Positions 1 to 5,137 of a stretch of 5,265 nucleotides of DNA are shown here, in pieces; within the stretch, counting starts at the first letter, position 1, and every line of letters begins with the position of its first letter. The stretch is from Ruminococcaceae bacterium UBA1691. GTDB lineage: Bacteria > Bacillota > Clostridia > Oscillospirales > Acutalibacteraceae. Below the pieces are notes generated by a model. That model was not told the DNA's origin and did not search any database. It saw only the letters and a program-made list of their open reading frames with translations. The stretch is taken from assembly GCA_002320555.1 (NCBI GenBank), contig DCJV01000156.1, positions 4,996 through 10,260 on the forward strand, in the 5' to 3' direction. A program made the translations under genes and the position numbers.

Positions 1-1556
1 ATTTCACTGTGGCAGTAGTGCTCGCGCTTGCGCAAATAGTAAAGGATTTTATCAACATAGCCGAGCTTGACCATCATCGGGTCGGTCACGATGAACGCAC
101 GCTCGATATCCTGCATTTTCTGGAGATACTGGATGGAATCCTCTTCGAAGTAGATCTTCGGCGGAACCTTGAACCACTGCATATTGACCCTCCTCTTGGC
201 AAGACGCTTTTTGTTGATGAGGTTAACGGTAGAGACGTTGGAGGTCGTAGAGTTGTGTCCGTAAGAACCGCAGCCGAGGGTAAGCGACGGGGTGTTGGAA
301 TTGTAGATATCGCCGATGCCGCCCTGTGAGGAGGGGGAGTTGACGATTACGCGACCGACCTTCATCTCTTCGCCATAGGCCTTGATGATGTCGTCATTAC
401 GGGAATGAATCACAGCGGAGTGGCCGAGGCCGCCCATGTGCAGCATTTCCGTCGCGCGCTGGAAGCCTTCCTCCGTGCTGTTGACCACAAAGTAGGCGAG
501 CACCGGGCTCAGCTTTTCACGGGACAGCGGATATTCGGGCCCGACAGCCGGAAGCTTTGCAATCAGGATCTTCGTCTTCTCCGGGACCTTGATACCGGCA
601 TGCTCTGCAATCCAATTCGCGCTCTTGCCCACGACATCGGGGTTGACGGCCTGCTTCTGGGCGTTGATCACATAGTCGGAAACCTTCTGCGTCTCCTCCG
701 CATTGAGGAAGTAGCAGTTGTTGTCCTTCATGATGCGCTCAAAGTCCTTGTGGATCTCCTTATCGACGATGACCGCCTGCTCGGAGGCGCAGATCATGCC
801 GTTATCAAAGGTTTTGGAGAGCATCAGGTCGGTGCAGGCGCGCTCGAGCTTCGCGCTCTTTTCAATATAGCAGGGGACGTTGCCGGGGCCGACGCCCAGA
901 GCGGGCTTACCGGCGCTGTACGCGCTCTTGACCATGCCCGCGCCGCCAGTGGCGAGAATCAGGGAAACACCGGGATGGTTCATCAGAGCGGTGGTCGCCT
1001 GGATAGAGGGCGTTTCAATCCACTGGATGCAGTTTTCCGGCGCGCCGGCCTTGATTGCCGCATCATAGAGCACTTTTGCCGCGGCGACAGAGCACTGCTG
1101 TGCATTGGGATGGAAGCCGAAGATTACCGGGTTGCGGGATTTCATGCAGATCAGAGATTTGAACATCGTGGTGGAGGTGGGGTTCGTAACGGGGGTTGCC
1201 GCAGCGACAACGCCGACCGGCTCCGCGATCTCCACATAGCCCTCCAGCTCATTCTCTTCGACGATGCCGACGGTTTTTTCATTCTTGATGGAGTGCCAGA
1301 TATATTCGGTGGCGAACATGTTCTTGATGATCTTGTCTTCGTACACGCCGCGGCCGGTTTCTTCAACTGCCAATTTCGCAAGCTTCGTATGGTTCTCCTG
1401 GCCGGCGACGGTCATCGCCTCCACGATCTTGTCCACCTGCTCCTGCGTCATGTCCATAAACTGTTCGAGAGCCCTCAGCGCCTTCTGCACATGGTTGTCG
1501 ACCATTGCTTCAACGTCAATCTCGGGGGCTTTCTTTTCCTGCTTTTCGTTTGCCAT
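1..1556 (-). CDS. adhE: Bifunctional acetaldehyde-CoA/alcohol dehydrogenase AdhE, N-terminal 518 codons (partial, runs off left edge)
   Basis: AdhE makes ethanol from acetyl-CoA in two NADH-using steps in the cytoplasm and usually assembles into spirosome filaments. I translated the minus strand from the ATG at 1556 and it stays open to the window edge. Residues 1 to about 445 form the CoA-acylating aldehyde dehydrogenase half. Visible there are the nucleotide-binding stretch ATGGAGMVKSA (202-212), GVGPGNVPCY (221-230), the catalytic cysteine C256 in FDNGMICASEQ (250-260), and GGLGHSA (375-381), whose histidine is conserved in the family. The inter-domain linker follows (NLINKKRLAKRR, 445-456). 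The iron-dependent alcohol dehydrogenase half begins at about 461 (WFKVPPKIYFE); its metal-binding histidines lie outside the window. The full protein should be about 860-890 residues. The start is supported by AAGGAG at 1565-1570, eight bases upstream. The gene has its own promoter and a Rex operator, so it is probably monocistronic and redox-controlled. No frameshift or premature stop is seen. The long plus-strand reading frame opposite it is a codon-bias shadow. Confidence 0.97.
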   Translation of the reverse strand, partial: MANEKQEKKAPEIDVEAMVDNHVQKALRALEQFMDMTQEQVDKIVEAMTVAGQENHTKLAKLAVEETGRGVYEDKIIKNMFATEYIWHSIKNEKTVGIVEENELEGYVEIAEPVGVVAAATPVTNPTSTTMFKSLICMKSRNPVIFGFHPNAQQCSVAAAKVLYDAAIKAGAPENCIQWIETPSIQATTALMNHPGVSLILATGGAGMVKSAYSAGKPALGVGPGNVPCYIEKSAKLERACTDLMLSKTFDNGMICASEQAVIVDKEIHKDFERIMKDNNCYFLNAEETQKVSDYVINAQKQAVNPDVVGKSANWIAEHAGIKVPEKTKILIAKLPAVGPEYPLSREKLSPVLAYFVVNSTEEGFQRATEMLHMGGLGHSAVIHSRNDDIIKAYGEEMKVGRVIVNSPSSQGGIGDIYNSNTPSLTLGCGSYGHNSTTSNVSTVNLINKKRLAKRRVNMQWFKVPPKIYFEEDSIQYLQKMQDIERAFIVTDPMMVKLGYVDKILYYLRKREHYCHSE

Positions 1557-1570
1557 TGCAATCGCTCCTT

Positions 1571-1583
1571 ATCAAATATTGAT
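1571..1583. repeat. Short perfect palindrome in the adhE leader, next to the ribosome binding site
   Basis: ATCAA and TTGAT flank a three-base centre, ending one base from the AAGGAG of adhE. In the mRNA it could form a weak five-pair hairpin beside the Shine-Dalgarno sequence, or it could be a protein site. It is A/T-rich and short, so chance is a real possibility. Confidence 0.3.
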
Positions 1584-1608
1584 CGGGTTTTCATGCTGTC
1601 GAGATTGT

Positions 1609-1626
1609 TTGTTAATTATTTAACGA
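1609..1626 (-). promoter_or_regulatory. Rex (redox-sensing repressor) operator of adhE
   Basis: On the plus strand the sequence is TTGTTAATTATTTAACGA. It matches the known Rex consensus TTGTTAA-N4-TTAACAA at 13 of 14 defined positions; only the second-to-last base differs (G for A). The site starts four bases downstream of the -10 hexamer of the adhE promoter (1631-1636) and therefore covers the expected transcription start near 1624. That is a classical roadblock position. Rex releases DNA when NADH is high relative to NAD+, so this implies that adhE is induced when reducing equivalents accumulate. Rex itself is not encoded in the window. The motif match is seen; the regulation is inferred from the family. 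Confidence 0.85.
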
Positions 1627-1630
1627 CTTC

Positions 1631-1659
1631 AGTATACCCGACTTCCTTGGATTTTTCAA
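1631..1659 (-). promoter_or_regulatory. Sigma-A type promoter of adhE
   Basis: Reading the minus strand, the -35 box TTGAAA (1654-1659) and the -10 box TATACT (1631-1636) are separated by exactly 17 bases. Each hexamer matches consensus at five of six positions. The predicted start lies near 1624, giving a leader of about 68 bases that contains the Rex operator and the adhE ribosome binding site. Upstream A/T tracts at 1664-1691 could act as an UP element. Confidence 0.82.
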
Positions 1660-1663
1660 CTAG

Positions 1664-1691
1664 AAAAAAGCGGCTCTTTTTTTGCTTTTTT
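1664..1691. other. A/T-tract cluster with terminator-like symmetry behind the adhE promoter
   Basis: A run of six A (1664-1669), a GC-rich core CGGCTC (1671-1676), seven T (1677-1683), GC, and six T (1686-1691). The first A-run plus G (1664-1670) can pair with CTTTTTT (1676-1682) over a five-base loop. Alternatively AAAAAAGC (1664-1671) can pair with GCTTTTTT (1684-1691). It lies just upstream of the adhE -35 box on the minus strand, where an UP element or curved DNA would stimulate transcription. A weak intrinsic terminator is an alternative, but the stem has few GC pairs and no gene end adjoins it. Confidence 0.35.
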
Positions 1692-1794
1692 CATGCGAAA
1701 TCGCCAATTCAGATTGTCCCATTTTACGCGATTAAGAAAAGACGGGGAAATTCCTGTGAAAATTCATAAAATACGAATCAGGAGAGATTGCTAA

Positions 1795-1920
1795 TTGGAT
1801 ATAGTGACCCAGACTAGGATTGGTGGCAAATACGAGAAGCAATCGCTATGGAGAGATATAGCAAAGTGCATAAAACAAAACGACGGAATAGTAATATTTT
1901 CTCAAAAGCCGCCTGAATGA
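1795..1920 (+). CDS. Possible small ORF, 41 residues, TTG start (doubtful)
   Basis: An open frame starting at TTG (1795) has AGGAGAG at 1780-1786, an eight-base spacing that is better than many real genes. It encodes a plausible small soluble peptide beginning with a formylated M followed by DIVTQTRIGGKYEKQ and ending SQKPPE. An in-frame TAA sits immediately before the TTG, closing a short upstream frame that could start at ATG 1693 (no ribosome binding site) or GTG 1756. Against it: I see no promoter. The codons (five ATA, plus AGG, AGA, CTA) are unlike the ATC/CGC/CTG-rich neighbours, and the last codons lie inside the terminator hairpin of the opposite operon. I recognise no family. It may be an independent small gene, a decayed remnant, or chance. 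No function is proposed. Confidence 0.33.
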   Translation: MDIVTQTRIGGKYEKQSLWRDIAKCIKQNDGIVIFSQKPPE

Positions 1921-1939
1921 GAATCCGGATTCAGGTGGC
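1908..1939 (-). terminator. Intrinsic terminator of the ymfI-DUF5662 operon
   Basis: An 11-pair stem (1908-1918 with 1929-1939), including one G-T wobble, encloses a ten-base loop. Read on the minus strand it begins 14 bases after the DUF5662 stop codon and is followed by TTTTGAG, a short T-run. In the plus direction the stem is followed by CTTGCC, so termination should mainly act leftward. It separates the operon from the adhE control region. Confidence 0.75.
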
Positions 1940-1952
1940 CTTGCCGGTCGAT

Positions 1953-2489
1953 TCAGTTTTTGTGCAAAACTTCCCGCCTGATATAGGCGAAGGTTTCCAC
2001 TTCCCCCTGATCCCGCAGGCGCTCGAGCAGGTCCTCAAGCAGAGCCCGCGTTTTGGGATGGATCAGGTAATGGTCGCGAGAATGCAGATAATACGCGTAC
2101 GGATCGCTGTCGCGATAGTCTGTTCCGCGGTAGGTCTTGCTGGCGGCCATACGGTCGCAAAACATTTCAACGACATATTTTATGGGCATTTCCATGCCCG
2201 CAAGCCCGTGGTCTCCTGTGGTGGAATAATCAATCCAGTATTCCAGATGGTGCTTGTTGCGGCCCTTATGGTGAAGCCAGGCGCTGCTGTAGCCCTTTAC
2301 CGCGCGCTCCATCTCATTGGGGCTGCGGTCCCCTTGATAGTATTTGGCGCTGGGGATGAATTCGACAGGGGCATATTTGGAAAGGTCGTGCGTCAGCCCC
2401 TGCCAATAAAGGCCTACCTGGAAGCAGTGCTTTCTGACAAGGGACCGATGATGGTGAACCGTTTTGAGATGCTTGAGCCATTTTGCCAT
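1953..2489 (-). CDS. DUF5662 family protein (uncharacterised, histidine-rich, soluble)
   Basis: A 178-residue cytoplasmic protein with no signal peptide or membrane segment. It resembles the DUF5662 family found widely in Clostridia, whose function is unknown. It is rich in conserved-looking histidines and acids: HHH at 12-14, H21, the pair HD at 34-35 in GLTHDLSKY, HHKGRNKHH at 73-81, DH at 93-94, and D112 in EMFCDRMAAS. This order of an early H, an HD pair, a later HH and a late D is reminiscent of an HD-type metal-dependent phosphohydrolase; that is inference, not proof. The C-terminal 35 residues look helical. The start has a modest AGGTG (2498-2502) eight bases upstream. It lies 25 bases behind the SDR gene on the same strand with no promoter between, so it is probably co-transcribed and translated from its own site. 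The length looks complete. Confidence 0.85.
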   Translation of the reverse strand: MAKWLKHLKTVHHHRSLVRKHCFQVGLYWQGLTHDLSKYAPVEFIPSAKYYQGDRSPNEMERAVKGYSSAWLHHKGRNKHHLEYWIDYSTTGDHGLAGMEMPIKYVVEMFCDRMAASKTYRGTDYRDSDPYAYYLHSRDHYLIHPKTRALLEDLLERLRDQGEVETFAYIRREVLHKN

Positions 2490-2514
2490 TGATCAGACAC
2501 CTGCGTTCAAAAAT

Positions 2515-3249
2515 TTATACGACGATCCCGCCGTTGACGCCGAGCACCTGCCCGGTGATGAAGGCTGCGCTGTCTGACGCGAGGAAAGCAATCGCCTCAG
2601 CGGCCTCCCGCGCCGTGCCGATCCGGCACAGCGGTGTTTCCTCACACAGCTGCGCCTTCGTCTCTCCGGTTAGAAGTGCGTTCATATCCGTATCGATCAC
2701 GCCGGGCGAAACGCAGTTGACCGTGATACCACTGGGGCCGAGCTCCTTGGCAAGCGCCTTGGTCATCCCGATAACTGCTGCCTTGGCCGCCGAATAGTGC
2801 ACTTCGCACGATGCGCCAACCTCGCCCCACATGGAGGATACGGTTACAATACGGCCCGCCTTCTGATGGATCATGTGGGGCAGCACTGCCTGGCAGCAGT
2901 GATAAAGCCCGTCGACATGCACGGCGAACATCCGCCGCCATTCTTCCGGCGCGATATTGGTAAACAGCTTCTGCTGCGCAATGCCCGCGCTGTGCACAAG
3001 CACGTCGACGCCGCCGAAGGCCTGTTCAATGTTATGCACCATTTTATTGACCTGTTCCCGGTCGGCCACGTCGGCCTGAATCGCTATCGCGTCTGCGCCC
3101 TGCCTATGGAGAAGGCTGACGAGCCCGTCGGCGCTTCCCCTTTGTTCGCGGTAATTGACGGCAATCTGCATGCCCTGCCGTGCGAGCAGGAGCGCAGCTT
3201 CCCTTCCGATGCCCCGGGAAGCGCCGGTAATTAATGCAGTTTGAGCCAT
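2515..3249 (-). CDS. ymfI: Short-chain dehydrogenase/reductase, YmfI type (probable EF-P 5-aminopentanone reductase; FabG-like)
   Basis: A 244-residue classical SDR, the usual FabG length. It shows the dinucleotide-binding TGASRGIG (8-15), the acidic D60 near the adenine site, HSAG at 86-89 where most relatives have NNAG, catalytic S139 (VSSMWG), Y152 and K156 (YSAAK), and the C-terminal ITGQVLGVNGG (231-241). The fourth tetrad residue, normally Asn, is H111 (FAVHVDG). The stretch SSMWGEVGASCEVHYSAAK resembles YmfI of Bacillus more than biosynthetic FabG. YmfI reduces the 5-aminopentanone group on a lysine of elongation factor P. A general 3-oxoacyl-ACP reductase is the alternative; no fatty-acid genes adjoin it. 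The start was set at the ATG at 3249, which has GGAGG eight bases upstream. An in-frame ATG at 3267 lacks a usable site and would place the GGAGG inside the gene. It is first in an operon with the DUF5662 gene and is transcribed from its own promoter at 3364-3392. Confidence 0.88.
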   Translation of the reverse strand: MAQTALITGASRGIGREAALLLARQGMQIAVNYREQRGSADGLVSLLHRQGADAIAIQADVADREQVNKMVHNIEQAFGGVDVLVHSAGIAQQKLFTNIAPEEWRRMFAVHVDGLYHCCQAVLPHMIHQKAGRIVTVSSMWGEVGASCEVHYSAAKAAVIGMTKALAKELGPSGITVNCVSPGVIDTDMNALLTGETKAQLCEETPLCRIGTAREAAEAIAFLASDSAAFITGQVLGVNGGIVV

Positions 3250-3257
3250 AAGGCATT

Positions 3258-3262
3258 CCTCC
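3258..3262 (-). promoter_or_regulatory. Ribosome binding site that decides the SDR start
   Basis: GGAGG on the minus strand lies eight bases before the ATG at 3249. It falls inside the extra six codons that would exist if the upstream ATG at 3267 were used. That ATG has only CAGGAT immediately adjacent, which is too close, so the shorter protein is favoured. Confidence 0.8.
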
Positions 3263-3292
3263 AGCATATCCTGCTAAAATTTATGCGGTATT

Positions 3293-3312
3293 CATGCCGG
3301 CTTTGCGGCATG
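3293..3312. repeat. Inverted repeat in the leader of the SDR operon
   Basis: CATGCCG (3293-3299) and CGGCATG (3306-3312) form a perfect seven-pair stem with a six-base loop. It lies about 45 bases after the predicted start of the leftward transcript and about 45 bases before the SDR start codon. No T-run follows on either strand, so it is not an intrinsic terminator. A leader hairpin or a protein operator is possible. Confidence 0.45.
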
Positions 3313-3363
3313 GCTGGGGCTATCATCTGTATGGAAGCAGCGCCCTATTAGCATTTATTTTCT

Positions 3364-3392
3364 ATCATACCGTTTCCGGTCTGCGAAGTCAA
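3364..3392 (-). promoter_or_regulatory. Sigma-A type promoter of the ymfI-DUF5662 operon
   Basis: On the minus strand TTGACT (3387-3392) and TATGAT (3364-3369) are separated by 17 bases, each matching consensus at five of six positions. The predicted start is near 3357, giving a leader of roughly 108 bases. The spacer contains GACCGGAAAC, related to the sequence at the -35 box of the divergent transporter promoter, and a small dyad ACCG-TTTC-CGGT (3369-3380) on the plus strand. Confidence 0.75.
3369..3381. promoter_or_regulatory. Candidate operator, copy 1 (within the SDR promoter)
   Basis: ACCGTTTCCGGT is a four-base dyad with a four-base centre; with the next base it contains TTCCGGTC (3374-3381). 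The reverse complement of that 8-mer, GACCGGAA, recurs at 3461-3468 over the other divergent promoter. Location in the -10/-35 spacer is suited to a repressor. No regulator gene is in view, so this is inference from repetition and position. Confidence 0.35.
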
Positions 3393-3458
3393 ACAGTATC
3401 TGTGCTTGCGTTGAATTATACAATTCTGTTTACATATCAAAAAAATCTTTTATATGAA

Positions 3459-3487
3459 TTGACCGGAACAGAAAATAAAGATATAAT
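3459..3487 (+). promoter_or_regulatory. Sigma-A type promoter of the sugar transporter gene
   Basis: TTGACC (3459-3464) and a perfect TATAAT (3482-3487) are separated by exactly 17 bases. The surrounding DNA is very A/T-rich. The predicted start near 3494 gives a leader of about 54 bases to the transporter ATG at 3548. Confidence 0.82.
3461..3468. promoter_or_regulatory. Candidate operator, copy 2 (over the transporter -35 box)
   Basis: GACCGGAA overlaps the last four bases of the -35 hexamer and runs four bases past it. It is the same 8-mer, in the same orientation relative to transcription, as the copy in the SDR promoter spacer 79 bases away. It could be the second site of a shared regulator, or chance. 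Confidence 0.33.
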
Positions 3488-3547
3488 AATCAATAGAACC
3501 AGTAAACCTGGAAAGAGAGAGGCTTCAAGCACATCAAAAGGAAAGGA

Positions 3548-5077
3548 ATGGTTATAGGAATGAAAAAACAGCGCAGCCTCAATACCTATACGCCGAAGGA
3601 GCGCAACCTGTACTTAGCCGGTATGCTCGGCCAGAACATGATCTACAACATCATCGGTACAGGCCTTGTGTTTTACTTTCAGAGCGTACTGTTCATCCCC
3701 GCGATGGCAACGGGCGTGATTTTTGCTATCGCCCGTGTTTGGGATGCGATTAACGACCCAATGATGGGGACGATCGTCGACCGAACAAATACAAAATGGG
3801 GCAAATGCAGGCCCTATCTCATCTTTATCCCTGCAGTTGTGTGCGTCATCACAATTCTCTGCTTCTGCAATGGGATTTATGGCTCTCAAAACAGCTCCCT
3901 GGTCAATGGGCTGATCATCGCCTGGGCGGGCGTGTCCTATATTCTTTGGGGCATGATCTATACAGTGGGCGATATCCCCCTGTGGGGGATCACAGCCCGG
4001 ATGACGGATGATGAAAACGACCGGGCGAGCCTGCTGTCTCTTGCGCGTATCGCAGCTGGCGTGGGCGGTATCGTGCTGGCGATTATTGTCCCGATGTCGC
4101 AGGCTGTGGGGAACAGCCTGACGGCTTCTCAGGGCCTGACCACACAGAAGGGCCAGCAATATGGCTTCATTATTATAGCGGTGATCCTTTCTGTGATTGG
4201 CTGCGGCCTGTTCCAGCTGGCCGGCTTTGCCAAGGAGCGCGTCAAATCCTCTGACGCACACTATACCATTAAGGAAAACTTTCAGATTATGTGGCGGAAC
4301 AAGCCTTTCCGCCAGATTCTCATCTCCAGTATTTTGCGCGCGCCCATCATGCTGATGATGATGGTTGCCATGACGCTTCTTTCTTATTATTATGGCGATT
4401 ACAACCAGAAGAATTATATGGTATATATGATCATCCTTGGCGGCGGTATTTTCGGTGGACAGTTTATCGCGATGGCCTTTGCGCCGCTGCTCGTCAAAAA
4501 GTACGAGAAAAACAAGGTCTATAACTGGAGCTGCATTGTAAGCGGCATTGCCTTTGCGCTCATCTTCGTGATCTATCTGATGGCCCCGAACAAGCTTGAT
4601 CAGCCCCTTTGGCTCGCGATCTGCTGCGTCGTCTTTACAGTCGCCGGCGCAGGTATGGGTATCGTCAATGTATATCAGTCCGTCATGATCGCCGATACCA
4701 TCGACTATGAGGAGTACATGAATGGCATCCGTCCGGATGGCGTGTTCTTTGCTGGGCAGTCCTTCTGCACGAAGCTCAATTCCGGAATTGCATCTCTGTT
4801 ACAGGGCATCGTTTATTCCATCGTTGGCTTCTCAGGTGATGGCGTGGCAAAGGTCAATGCTATGCTGGAGGCGGGAGCGAGCTTCAAGGCGGATCCGTTT
4901 TTTGAGCCATACCGTTTCGCAATGTTTTTCCTCTGTTCCATTCCTCCCGCGATCGGCATGTTCCTTGCGGTGCTGCCCACGATCCATTATGCGCTGCCCG
5001 ACAAGAAGCACATGGAGGTTTTGGAAGCGCTGCGCAGCCGCCGTCAGGAAAAGACGATGAAGGAAGTACAGCAATAA
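3548..5077 (+). CDS. GPH-family (MelB-like) cation:sugar symporter
   Basis: An inner-membrane carrier of 509 residues with about 12 hydrophobic segments. It belongs to the glycoside-pentoside-hexuronide:cation symporters of the MFS superfamily (MFS_2). The signature is clear: RVWDAINDPMMG (63-74) carries D66 and D70, spaced like the cation-binding D55 and D59 of MelB. DRTNTKWGKCRP (78-89) is the cytoplasmic loop motif. GDIPLWG (141-147) holds D142, equivalent to a sugar-site aspartate of MelB. IADTIDYEEY (381-390) is typical of the C-terminal half. The substrate cannot be read from sequence; a glycoside, disaccharide, pentose or uronide is likely. No glycosidase or regulator is in the window. 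The start could be ATG 3548 (AAGGA at 3538-3542, five bases away) or in-frame ATG 3560 (AAAGGA at 3542-3547, twelve bases away); the difference is four residues. It is transcribed alone from the promoter at 3459-3487. Confidence 0.93.
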   Translation: MVIGMKKQRSLNTYTPKERNLYLAGMLGQNMIYNIIGTGLVFYFQSVLFIPAMATGVIFAIARVWDAINDPMMGTIVDRTNTKWGKCRPYLIFIPAVVCVITILCFCNGIYGSQNSSLVNGLIIAWAGVSYILWGMIYTVGDIPLWGITARMTDDENDRASLLSLARIAAGVGGIVLAIIVPMSQAVGNSLTASQGLTTQKGQQYGFIIIAVILSVIGCGLFQLAGFAKERVKSSDAHYTIKENFQIMWRNKPFRQILISSILRAPIMLMMMVAMTLLSYYYGDYNQKNYMVYMIILGGGIFGGQFIAMAFAPLLVKKYEKNKVYNWSCIVSGIAFALIFVIYLMAPNKLDQPLWLAICCVVFTVAGAGMGIVNVYQSVMIADTIDYEEYMNGIRPDGVFFAGQSFCTKLNSGIASLLQGIVYSIVGFSGDGVAKVNAMLEAGASFKADPFFEPYRFAMFFLCSIPPAIGMFLAVLPTIHYALPDKKHMEVLEALRSRRQEKTMKEVQQ

Positions 5078-5110
5078 AAATAGAGTTTATCATTTTGGCA
5101 GTAAAAAGGC

Positions 5111-5137
5111 GAGGCCGTGCAATTTACGCACGGCCTC
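5111..5137 (-). terminator. Strong hairpin terminator, best read leftward
   Basis: A perfect ten-pair GC-rich stem, GAGGCCGTGC (5111-5120) with GCACGGCCTC (5128-5137), and a seven-base loop. On the minus strand the stem is followed by GCC and then five T, a good intrinsic terminator for a transcript arriving from the right edge. On the plus strand it lies 33 bases after the transporter stop but is followed by AGCTTGTCG, a poor T-run, so it may also end the transporter mRNA only inefficiently. Confidence 0.78.

Noticed and set aside
405..1769. Long (454-codon) plus-strand open frame
   Set aside because: It lies opposite adhE, which has a clear catalytic motif, ribosome binding site and promoter. 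The frame is open because of the codon bias of adhE, and its translation has no recognisable domain.
1693..1794. 33-codon frame from ATG 1693 ending at the TAA just before the TTG small ORF
   Set aside because: No ribosome binding site before the ATG, and arginine-rich with rare codons. It may matter only as a leader to the TTG ORF, which is itself doubtful.
1908..1939. Hairpin as a plus-strand terminator of the small ORF
   Set aside because: On the plus strand the stem begins within the ORF's last codons and is not followed by a T-run. The minus-strand reading explains it better.
1917..2492. 191-codon plus-strand frame
   Set aside because: It is antisense to the DUF5662 gene and starts inside the terminator hairpin without a ribosome binding site. 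The minus-strand product is the recognisable family.
3411..3456. Alternative rightward promoters (TTGAAT at 3411, TTTACA at 3429)
   Set aside because: Their -10 partners are poor (ATATCA, TATATG), whereas TTGACC-17-TATAAT just downstream is nearly ideal.
3294..3557. 87-codon plus-strand frame before the transporter
   Set aside because: It starts inside the leader hairpin, has no ribosome binding site, covers both divergent promoters and overlaps the transporter start. The peptide is low-complexity and intergenic in character.
3614..4261. 215-codon minus-strand frame opposite the transporter
   Set aside because: A shadow of the well-supported GPH symporter on the plus strand, with no domain and no promoter.
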